DNA from: Cololabis saira
Lineage: Eukaryota; Chordata; Actinopteri; Beloniformes; Belonidae
Assembly: GCF_033807715.1 (NCBI RefSeq)
Contig: NC_084607.1
Location: 16,974,941-17,038,940 of the forward strand
DNA length: 64,000 nt
Reading direction: 5' to 3'
The stretch's first letter is position 1. Each line of letters begins with the position of its first letter. The notes below the pieces were generated by a model. The model did not search any database. It was not told the DNA's origin and saw only the letters and a list, made by a program, of their open reading frames with translations. A program made the position numbers and the translations under genes. Positions 47,814 through 57,464 of the stretch are shown here, piece by piece.

Positions 47814-48429
47814 GCTGTTGGTAGGGTTGCCACCCGTCCCGTAAAATATGGAATTGTCCTTTATTTGAGAAAAAAATGTTGCGTCCCGTATTGAACTAAT
47901 ATGGGACGCGATTTGTCCCGTATTTTCATTAATTTTTACACCATATTCTAGTTGAATTATTGAAATAAATTAACTTTTACACCATATTCTAGTTGAATTA
48001 TTGAAATAAATTAACTTTTACACCATATTCTAGTTGAATTATTGAAATAAGTTAACTTTTACACCATATTCTAGTTGAATTATTGAAATAAATTAACTTT
48101 TACACCATATTCTAGTTGAATTATTGAAATAAATTAACTTTTACACCATATTCTTCACCTGTATGTATATTATACATCTGGGCTGATGTGGACATACGTA
48201 GCCTAGGAGGATATTTCAGTTGCTATATGGTTGTCTGTCTCTACAGTCATGAAAGTTCAATGCTATTAAAGCATTTTAAACTTTAAATCAAAGCATTTTG
48301 TTTTTCATATAAAATAAACACATTTTTATTCAGTTTAGAAGTTTTAGGGCTTTTTTTTTGGCTCCTGCGCTGCTGAAATCAGGGCGTCCCTTATTTCTAT
48401 TTCTGAAAGGTGGCAACCCTAGCTGTTGG
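47814..48429 (+). mobile_element. hAT-like element TAGGGTTGCCAC with 41-bp minisatellite, copy 1
   Basis: The element 47822-48421 begins TAGGGTTGCCACC and ends GGTGGCAACCCTA. It is flanked by a perfect 8-bp duplication GCTGTTGG (47814-47821 and 48422-48429). Inside, from about 47935 to 48155, is a 41-bp tandem unit (core ACACCATATTCTAGTTGAAT) in about five and a half copies. It is non-coding. Superfamily is inferred from the duplication length. Confidence 0.85.
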
Positions 48430-48836
48430 TCCTGACCAAATGGTTTGCCAGCTAACTCGCGCTTCATCACTTCCTGAGTGGAAGAGTGTCTTACTGTTCA
48501 CTGTCATATCAGCGTGAGTTAAAGATCTCTGGCTCGTTCAAGGTATCCCCCTCCCCTCGGGTGGAGGACTGTTCCACTGGACTATACGGTACTCTGTCAC
48601 TCCTTCATCTCCCGGCCTTACAAAGACAATCTGGTGTTAATCTGTAACAAAACACACAAGCTTGGGGGCAGCCAAGGGTCAGAACCTGAGGAAGAGTCAT
48701 ATCTCTCTGCTCATCTTCTTCTCGTCCTCCTGATCTGAAGCTACCTCCTCAACTGAATCACTCCTGCACAAGTGGGCCATTTGGTATGCATTATCCAGCC
48801 CAGTCGGAGTTTTCTGATACCTAAAAGTCGATGTTA

Positions 48837-49455
48837 CTCATGTTTAGGGTTGCCACCTTTCAGAAATAGAAATAAGGGACGCCCTGATTTCAGCAGCGCA
48901 GGAGCAAAAAAAAAAGCCCCAAAACTTCTAAACTGAATAAAAATGTGTTTATTTTATATGAAAAAACTAAATGCTTTGATTTAAAGTTTAAAGTGCTTTA
49001 ATAGCATTGAACTTGCATGACTGTACAGACAGACAACCATACTAGCAACTGAAATATCCTCCTATGCTACGTATGTCCACATCAGCCAAGATGTAGAATA
49101 TAGCCTACAGGTGAAGAATATGGTGTAAAAGTTAATTTATTTCAATAATTCAACTAGAATATGGTGTAAAAGTTAATTTATTTCAATAATTCAACTAGAA
49201 TATGGTGTAAAAGTTAATTTATTTCAATAATTCAACTAGAATATGGTGTAAAAGTTAATTTATTTCAATAATTCAACTAGAATAGGGTGTAAAGGTTCAT
49301 TTATTTCAATAATTCAACTAGATTATGGTGTAAAAGTTAATGAAAATACGGTACCAATCGTGTCCCGTATTAGTTCAATACGGGACGCAACATTTTTTTC
49401 TCAAATAAAGGACAATTCCGTATTTTACGGGACGGGTGGCAACCCTACTCATGTT
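48837..49455 (-). mobile_element. hAT-like element TAGGGTTGCCAC, copy 2 (inverted)
   Basis: The element 48845-49447 is the same family as 47822-48421 in the opposite orientation. Its own perfect 8-bp duplication is CTCATGTT (48837-48844 and 49448-49455), so it was a separate insertion. The 41-bp unit is present in about six copies, one of them mutated near 49284. Confidence 0.88.
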
Positions 49456-49783
49456 CCCTCTTAAATAACAGCGGTTTTCTTGCATCAAGCCAGTGGGAGG
49501 ACTTGAGCAGCAGTGAGATGATTGGAGGTTGGGATGCTGCAGGAGCAGAGGCTGGAGAGGCTAGGTGTTCTTCAGGGTTTTTAATCATCTAAAATGTGAC
49601 TGTTGTAACTGATCTCATATAACTCAATCAGATAAAATCAGTTTAGAGGAAGTGCGTCACATGCGATATGAGTAATTTTCTCTTCACACATCTTAACGCA
49701 CCTACAGCACTCCCTCCATTTCAACTGTGTTTTTGTGCATATGGTGCAGACTGCAATGCAAAATTTGTACTATTATTTCATAG

Positions 49784-50302
49784 CAAATCTTCCAGCCAGG
49801 TTTCCGGCCTCACAATAGCACTGAGACGGCTCTAGTGAAGGTCTTTAATGATATCCGCTCCAATACGGATAGAGGCAACATTTCAGTCTTATTGGATTTC
49901 AGTGCTACATTCGACACGGTCGACCAGAACATCTTGATAGACCGGTTGAAGAACTGGGTGGGTTTTTTCCTGGCACAGCCCTTGCCTGGTCTGAGTCCAG
50001 CTTTTATGCTCCTCACCTGTGGAACAAACTCCCAGAATGAATCAGGGCTGCTGACACAGTTGCTTTAAATCAAGGTTGAAAACCTTTTTATTTATTGCTG
50101 CATTTTAGTAATCTCCCACAATGCACTGCAACCTTTATTTCTTGCATCTCATTTGTTTAATTATTTTTAACCAATGTCTGTCCGTCTTTAATTTCTGCTT
50201 CTACACTACTTTTGAATGCATTTAAAAAAATATATTTTTATGTTAAGCACTTTGAATTGTCTTGTACATTAAATGTGCTACACAAATAAACTTGCCTTGC
50301 CA
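49784..50302 (+). mobile_element. L2/CR1-type LINE fragment with internal deletion
   Basis: The frame from 49835 encodes the reverse-transcriptase motif region LLDFSATFDTVDQNILIDRL. It jumps at about 49965 to the C-terminal end (around CGTNSQNESGLLTQLL) and ends with the family 3' end and 'caaataaacttgccttgcc'. The fusion of a catalytic segment to the tail shows an internal deletion of most of the coding region. Confidence 0.82.
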
Positions 50303-51434
50303 CCCGTTGTTGGGGTTAACCGGAACACAGGCAGCCGCTTGTTTGCTGCTTGAGCATGTGATGATGAGTGAGCGTATCTGATGACAGCGCAGGCAGAGCT
50401 GGCATCTCCAAGGCAGCCCAGGATCCGTGACTGCTCTTGAACTTTTGATATGCAACCTGACCAAAAACTTCTCCGCTACGGGGTCCAGAGCTCATCACAG
50501 GACTCCCACATCAGATGATATTGTGGCTGATTCTGTCTTTTCAAAAATGCACTGATTGTGGCTCCTTCACAGCTATGTTCTGCTGTTCTGCTGTCATGTG
50601 ACGCAGGAGGCAGTAACTGTGATTCAATTTGCACTTTGTTTCATTTACAGCTGCATTCGGTGATCACAGTTCAGATAAAAAAATTAATTCGTTTTCATGG
50701 CGTTGCAGAAAAAATCAAGTGAATGAGATTTTCAGAAGGGCAGAAATATTTTTAGGAAGATAGGAATGCAAGAATTATTCCACACTTTTATGAAGCAAAG
50801 GGCTGATTTTTACCTTCTTTCACTTCACTCCAGTTTATTTCATTTATTTATGTTTTCATTTGGTTAACCTCAGTTAGGGTGACGAAAAGCTGCATGCTCC
50901 TTTTTTCCTAAGATCGCTTCTTTTCCATTAAAAAAAAAAATTCAAAAATCAACATGTTTTCAGGTAGAAATCCAAATTAACAGGTTAAAAGAGGTGACTT
51001 TCGGCTGGTAGGTATGCGCTCTCTGCTTCTTTTGACAAGTTTCAGCTGCTCATGCTTCATTTCCTGTCTGCTTCCAGTGAACACAATGACCTGAGTTCAT
51101 ACTCCGTGCCAGACGTGTGCGGTTTATTAAGATGATGAATACGCCAGCTACGGAGCCACCAGTCACTCACAGTTTCAGGCAGAGCATTAAAACACATGCT
51201 TTATAAAGTATAAACCCGCTTTATATAAACCCGAATAGCAGTCTTAAGACCGGTTGCTGGAATCTTTATGTGCAGATGTTAGTTTGCAATGACACATTTG
51301 CAATGACATCCTCTTGATAATGAGCTGACAAATCATAGGCTTACTGAATATGAGTCAAAGGGTGTTTTAGCAGATTACAGTAGTCCCAGCAATGCCACGC
51401 ACCTCTCCCCCACATGGCTGGTCCACTGGTGTAT
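50303..51434. other. Gene-free stretch
   Basis: I see no exon, RNA gene or transposon terminus here. Composition is A/T-rich with short homopolymers. Confidence 0.4.
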
Positions 51435-53444
51435 AGTCACAGTAGGGATGGGCGGTATGGACTAAAAAATGTATCACGATAATTTCTGGCTTTTATCCCG
51501 ATAACGATAAAAATGACAATAAAAAAAATACCAATTCAACTCCACCTTTGGAACTATAAATCTATCTCACTCTCAGATCCGCCATGTTTGTTACACAAAA
51601 ACGTCATCAACGGGAATTTATCTTTCGATCTTTCCTTCCTTCCTTCCTTCCTTCCTTCCTTCCTTCCTTCCTTCCTTCCTTCCTTCCTTCCTTCCTTCCT
51701 TCCTTCCTTCCTTCCTTCCTTCCTTCCTTCCTTCCTCCCTCCTGCTCTCTCCCTTCCTTCCTTCCTCCCTCCTGCTCTCTCCCTTCCTTCCTTCCTTCCT
51801 TCCTTCCTTCCTTCCTTCCTTCCTTCCTTCCTTCCTCCTGCTCTCTCCCTTCCTTCCTTCTTTCCTTGTTTTCCTTCCTTCCTTCTTTCCTTGTTTTCCT
51901 TCCTTCCTTCCTTCCTTCCTTCCTTCCTTCCTTCCTTCCTTCCTTCCTTCCTTCCTCCTGCTCTCTCCCTTCCTTCCTTCCTTCCTTCCTTCCTCCCTCC
52001 TGCTCTCTCCCTTCCTTCCTTCTTTCCTTGTTTTCCTTCCTTCCTTCCTTCCTTCCTTCCTTCCTTCCTCCCTCCTGCTCTCTCCCTTCCTTCCTTCTTT
52101 CCTTCCTTCCTTCCTTCCTTCCTTCCTTCCTTCCTTCCTTCCTTCCTCCTGCTCTCTCCCTTCCTTCCTTCTTTCCTTGTTTTCCTTCCTTCCTTCTTTC
52201 CTTGTTTTCCTTCCTTCCTTCCTTCCTTCCTTCCTTCCTTCCTTCCTTCCTTCCTTCCTTCCTTCCTTCCTTCCTTCCTTCCTTCCTTCCTTCCTCCTGC
52301 TCTCTCCCTTCCTTCCTTCTTTCCTTCCTTCCTTCCTTCCTTCCTTCCTTCCTTCCTTCCTTCCTTCCTTCCTTCCTCCCTCCTGCTCTCTCCCTTCCTT
52401 CCTTCTTTCCTTCCTTCCTTCCTTCCTTCCTTCCTTCCTTCCTTCCTTCCTTCCTTCCTCCTGCTCTCTCCCTTCCTTCCTTCTTTCCTTGTTTTCCTTC
52501 CTTCCTTCCTTCCTTCCTTCCTTCCTCCCTCCTGCTCTCTCCCTTCCTTCCTTCCTTCCTTCCTTCCTTCCTTCCTTCCTTCCTTCCTTCCTTCCTTCCT
52601 TCCTCCCTCCTGCTCTCTCCCTTCCTTCCTTCTTTCTTTCCTTCCTTCCTTCCTTCCTTCCTTCCTTCCTTCCTTCCTTCCTTCCTTCCTTCCTTCCTTC
52701 CTTCCTTCCTTCCTTCCTTCCTTCCTCCCTCCTGCTCTCTCCCTTCCTTCCTTCCTTCCTTCCTTCCTTCCTTCCTTCCTTCCTTCCTTCCTTCCTTCCT
52801 TCCTTCCTTCCTCCCTCCTGCTCTCTCCCTTCCTTCCTTCTTTCCTTCCTTCCTTCCTTCCTTCCTTCCTTCCTTCCTTCCTTCCTTCCTTCCTTCCTCC
52901 TGCTCTCTCCCTCCCTTCCTTCCTTCTTTCCTTGTTTTCCTTCCTTCCTTCCTTCCTTCCTTCCTTCCTCCCTCCTGCTCTCTCCCTTCCTTCCTTCTTT
53001 CCTTCCTTCCTTCCTTCCTTCCTTCCTTCCTTCCTTCCTTCCTTCCTTCCTTCCTTCCTTCCTTCCTTCCTTCCTTCCTGCTCTCTCCCTTCCTTCCTGC
53101 CTTCCTTCCTTCCTTCCTTCCTTCCTTCCTTCCTTCCTTCCTTCCTTCCTTCCTTCCTTCCTCCCTCCTGCTCTCTCCCTTCCTTCCTTCTTTCCTTCCT
53201 TCCTTCCTTCCTTCCTTCCTTCCTTCCTTCCTTCCTTCCTTCCTTCCTTCCTTCCTTCCTCCCTCCTGCTCTCTCCCTTCCTTCCTTCTTTCCTTCCTTC
53301 CTTCCTTCCAAAAATCAGCTTTACACAAAAACGTCATCAAGGGGAATTTATCGTTTTTATCGTGAGATGACAAATTCTTATCGTGGGGAATTTTTTTGAC
53401 GGTATATCGTGAACGGTAAAATATCACCCATTCCTAAGTCACAG
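51435..53444. mobile_element. hAT-like element expanded by a TTCC array
   Basis: The element 51443-53436 begins TAGGGATGGGCGGTAT and ends ATATCACCCATTCCTA (imperfect inverted termini). It is flanked by a perfect 8-bp duplication AGTCACAG (51435-51442 and 53437-53444). Only about 180 bp at the left and 115 bp at the right are element sequence; the rest is the TTCC array. Sequence rich in 'atcacgataa' and 'ttatcgtgag' is typical of this fish family. There is no transposase. Confidence 0.85.
51628..53309. repeat. 1.7-kb (TTCC)n array with periodic CTGCTCTCTCCC interruptions
   Basis: Nearly pure TTCC tetranucleotides are broken about 19 times by a TCCTGCTCTCTCCC spacer, usually followed by TTCCTTCCTTC and a TTTCC or TTGTTTTCC variant. 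One strand is therefore almost all pyrimidine for 1.7 kb. The 397-628-codon frames on both strands (Pro-Ser-Phe-Leu and Lys-Glu-Gly-Arg repeats) follow from the stop-free tetranucleotide and are not genes. Confidence 0.97.
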
Positions 53445-55230
53445 GAAGAGATCCACCTAATAGCAAGTTGCTGCTCTAATCAGAGGAATTCAAACATATG
53501 CCCAGGCCAGCCGCCCTCTCTTCTCCATTCCTCTATTTTAAGAGACAGACCGAGGGGGGTGGAATTACACTCCAGTAAACTTAATCATTTCCACCAGTGA
53601 TGTGGGATACAGAAGAAGCAAGGATGGAGTCCTCCTGCCGCTTCAAAGCTGTGTCAGCGAGAGACATTTGCTATCCGCATTAATGTTCTCCAAAAAGTTT
53701 GCTCAAAAGACTTTGTAATTGTCAGTGATGTGCGTCAGGTCTGCTTTGACCGAGCTGGAGCGATGTTGGCTTGTGCTGAATGATTAGACTTAAGATGAAG
53801 AGATTTGGGGTAAATGGGCAGGGAAAGGGGAAAAAAAGACAGTTGATGTGGTCACAGTGGCCCATGAGAAGCTTTCATCCTAAATGAGTGACTCAACTCT
53901 AGGAAGTGGCTTTGCACATGCAGTCAAGAGTAAAGGAAGTGTGCACAGTGCTCCGGAGTTATTAGCTGTTTATCTGCTTATATTCTTTCCATTAAAATAG
54001 CCTGAGCCTCGTGCCAAAGCCGTCTTATTGTTACTTGTGCCTTTTTTTTGACCCCTAGAGGTTTTCTGCGGCTCATCACTGAGATAAAAAATAAAATTGC
54101 AGGATGTGGGATTCCCCGATGAAATAATCATCTGTCTTCCTGCTCGTCCTCTCATCTCTGCGGTAAAGGGAGGGCAGAGGAAGGGGGGAAGAAAAAGCAC
54201 GAGCAGGAGCACAGATGAGGCTGCGTGCTGTTATAGGAGGATCACAAAGATATTCATGGGCGGGGGGGGTTGTGGGTGGGTTGGGTGTTGTGATGTGGCG
54301 ACAATCTGATACACATGGACACCAGTCTGTCCCGGTCTGTCTCTTGGGGGCAAGATTGCGGCGCTGCTCACAGGAAATCATCAGCAGCCTGCTGAATGAC
54401 ATAAAAAGTGTTGTGAAGAGGCCTAGGATGTCTGGTCCATACCTCAGAGGGGGCTGATGGGAAACTGGAACAAAGCACCAGACAACTGGAAAAAAGTGCA
54501 ACACGGTCTCACACTTTGAATTCAGAGGATTTGGCGCAGGTTAAAATACTCTTCACATTATAAAACCAAAGGGTGCAGGACCTGAATCACACCTAACAGA
54601 GTCACTTAACAACATTTCAAACTTAGAAAAAAGCTCATATCATCATGTGTTGCTGTGGCTCCGTTGTATTAGTGCTCTTTGCCAGCATAAATCATCACAC
54701 CAAAGCTCTCTCAATGACAGCTGCAGGTAGACACATTTATAGTGTTTGTCATGATGACAAATGTATTTCTCAGCACAAAATGTGAACATATACTCATATT
54801 CCAGTGGGGGGGAAATAACACCCATTGATTTTGAAAACGAGAAGGTTAAAGTCAGCGTAGGCGCTTCTACACTTGGGACACCTAATTACTGTAAATAGGT
54901 CGGAAGGTGTAACGTGTTATAAAAGAAATAAGGGGATTTTTGTTTTTCAAATTTAAATTCTATTATTCAGGATTAGTTCCTGGCTTTTTTCCTAACAGTA
55001 TACATTTTGTCTTCACAGAAGCATTCATCCTGCATTTTTATTAGAAACCCAATAATCAAGTATGGTCTTCCTCTTTGATATAATGGCGGCACAAATGACT
55101 CTTTAACGAATGTATTTATTGCAGAGTTTACTATAAATGTCAAGAACACCCAAAAAAAAGTAGTCAAATGAAGAAGCTGCTAAAATAAAACTGCAGGTGT
55201 GCTATTTGTTTTCTCTTTTTAATATTCAAA
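53445..55230. other. Gene-free stretch, low in repeats
   Basis: No exon or transposon terminus was recognised. The part about 53450-54480 is balanced in composition, with few simple repeats apart from a G-run near 54261. Confidence 0.35.
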
Positions 55231-55690
55231 TGATGTTTCAGTTTAATGGTGCAACGGAGTAGGAGCAGTTTTTACTTTGTGTTTCAATTTGTTTGGTTAT
55301 TTCAGTTAAGTTTGAGTTAGTTTAACAAATGCACCAGAAGTTTTAGTTTAAAAAAAGCTGGTCAGTTATAATTACTTTTTTAGCAGTTAGTTTTAGTTTT
55401 TCAGGCATTGAGATACGGACAAAAATGTCTAGGATGAGAGAATCCTGTAAACAGGGCCATACAGAACAAAAATATTTTATCCTTTGAGTAATTAAATATA
55501 TGAAGTGCCATTTTCCTCCCAGTTTTATTTTGGTCGAGTCAGTTTTTCATTGTTCATTTTAGTTTTTACTTATTTTTCATTTTATAAAAAAACTTTTTTT
55601 TTTTCATTTCAGTTGAAGGGATTATTTTTTTGGAGTCAAGTTTCAGTTTTAGTCTTAGTTTTCTGTGAACTATAATAACTGCACCGAAGG
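55231..55690. repeat. Dispersed repeat rich in TTTAGTTTT
   Basis: Many 'agttttagtttt' and 'tttcagtt' blocks suggest a common fish repeat of this composition. Terminus and target duplication were not resolved. Confidence 0.4.
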
Positions 55691-56819
55691 GATATTGTCA
55701 ACAAGTTCGTCATGTCATCCTTTCATCTTTTCATCTGTAATTTAACTGCTGTATTTCACATTTGTTTACATGTGTTTTTCTCTTAGCTAGAACATTTTGC
55801 CACAAACATTTGTCATTGGACTGTTTTGGACAGGATCCATCCATTTACACTGGACACATTTTAAAAAAAGTCACTTTTGCTGCCCTTTAATAAAGCATTT
55901 ATTTGTGTTCTCTGGAGGGACTTCTAAATCAAAGCCTTCTTTTTTATTTTGCACTATCTAGATAGGAAAATGTGTCACTATACAAGCCCATGAATATGCA
56001 CTGTGACATCACGGATGCAGATTGCAGTATTATCTAACTTCCCATTATGTAATGTCTCTTCACACCATGCTGCATCGTGCTTGTGCTACCATCAGAGGCG
56101 GGCAGCGCAAAGGTGTAACAATCTCAAAAGAGACGCCACTCACAGAGGAAAGGCTGGATTGAAGTTGAGTGTCTGACTCCACCCCCTAAAACTGGCAGCT
56201 TTGAATAGAGCTGTACATTTATGGTAAGAATTGAGCTTTTATACTGTTATTGTTGTGGTATTTTTAACCAAACATGTCACCAAAATGTCATTAGGACCCT
56301 AGAAAACTCTCTTTTAACTGGATCATTGTGGGAGATATGAAAATAGAGGATATCTGGAGCAACAACAAAACGTACATTTTTAGACTCACCTTCAATAAAT
56401 CTACTTTCACAAGAAAAACACCCTGAGAGATTGACACCGAGATAAAATGTCATTATAATTGATAATCTTTTTTCCCAGGTTGAACTGGATTTTTAGGAGA
56501 TCTGTATGAATTTAAATCTGTAATTTGATTAGAGGATTTTAAACTATTGTTTGATTGGTCAAATTGTACAAGGGGGTTATCGACCACTAAAAACAAAGTA
56601 AGTGCAGATTAGATGCCGATACCATTGCTATAGTTACTCTAGATGACATTACTTTAGCTTCCAGACTTACAGCGAGGAACCTTGGAGTTTGTCCTTTGAG
56701 TCAAACATGAAACAAATTTTTGGGACGACCTTCTTTCACCTTTGCAATTAATAATGTCAACAATAAAAGAAAAGCCGCTCCATGGTCTTGTAACTCCAAG
56801 TTGGAGGACTGTGATTCTT
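55691..56819. other. Gene-free stretch
   Basis: No exon was recognised. The part about 56090-56215 ('ccaccccctaaaactggcag') resembles a dispersed fish repeat I remember, but its class is unknown. Confidence 0.35.
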
Positions 56820-56829
56820 TATTATTAGT

Positions 56830-57290
56830 TGTTTAAAAATTCTCCTGAGTTCTGGCGAGAAGGACAAGGAGAGATCATATTTCTCCAGATTCGGCTTCTC
56901 TCCATTGGCTCCCGGTGAAATCCAGAATAGAGTCTAAAATTCTTGTCCTCACAAGTAAAGCTCTTAATGGCCAAGCTCAGTCATATTTTTCCAAACAGAG
57001 CACTTTGCTTTAAACGGCAGGTTTACTTGTGGTTCGTAGAGTTTCTAAAAGTAGAATGGGACGTAGAGCCTTCAGTCCTCAGGCCCCTCTCTGCGCAACC
57101 AGCTGCCAGTCTGTGTTTGGCAAGCACACACCCTCTCTACCTTTAAGATTAAGTTTAAAACCTTCCTTCTTGATAGAGCTTGCAGTTAGGGATGGCTCAG
57201 GTGCCCCGAAACATCCCTTAGTTATCATGCTATAGCCCTGGACTGCTGGAGGACCTCCCACCATGCCCCTTTCCTCTCCCCATTCTCTTT
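56830..57290 (+). mobile_element. LINE reverse-transcriptase C-terminal fragment
   Basis: Across frameshifts the sequence encodes the usual LINE C-terminal series: SLHWLPVKSRIESKILVLTS, KALNGQAQSYF, then VVRRVSKSRMGRRAFSPQAP and LKPSFL. It ends with 'ctggactgctggaggacctc'. The frame shifts at about 57010 and again near 57125. It is a dead CR1/L2- or Rex-type copy. Confidence 0.7.
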
Positions 57291-57311
57291 CACTCCAACT
57301 TTATTCATGGC

Positions 57312-57421
57312 ATTATTAGGGCCCGAGCACTGAAAGTGCGAGGACCCTATTGTATCTGTGATGTTTATTATTATTAGGGCCCGAGCACTGAAAGTGCGAG
57401 GACCCTATTGTATCTGTGATG

Positions 57422-57464
<43 letters not shown>

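Noticed and set aside
47935..48155. 41-bp repeats resembling a CRISPR array
   Set aside because: Head-to-tail minisatellite without spacers, inside a transposable element.
51628..53309. Regularly spaced repeats resembling a CRISPR array
   Set aside because: Spacers are themselves TTCC repeats, unit lengths vary and the context is eukaryotic; no cas genes.
51513..53427. Open frames of 397-628 codons on both strands (Pro-Ser-Phe-Leu and Lys-Glu-Gly-Arg repeats)
   Set aside because: They are stop-free readings of a TTCC tetranucleotide array; open in several frames on both strands, with no start context or unique domain.
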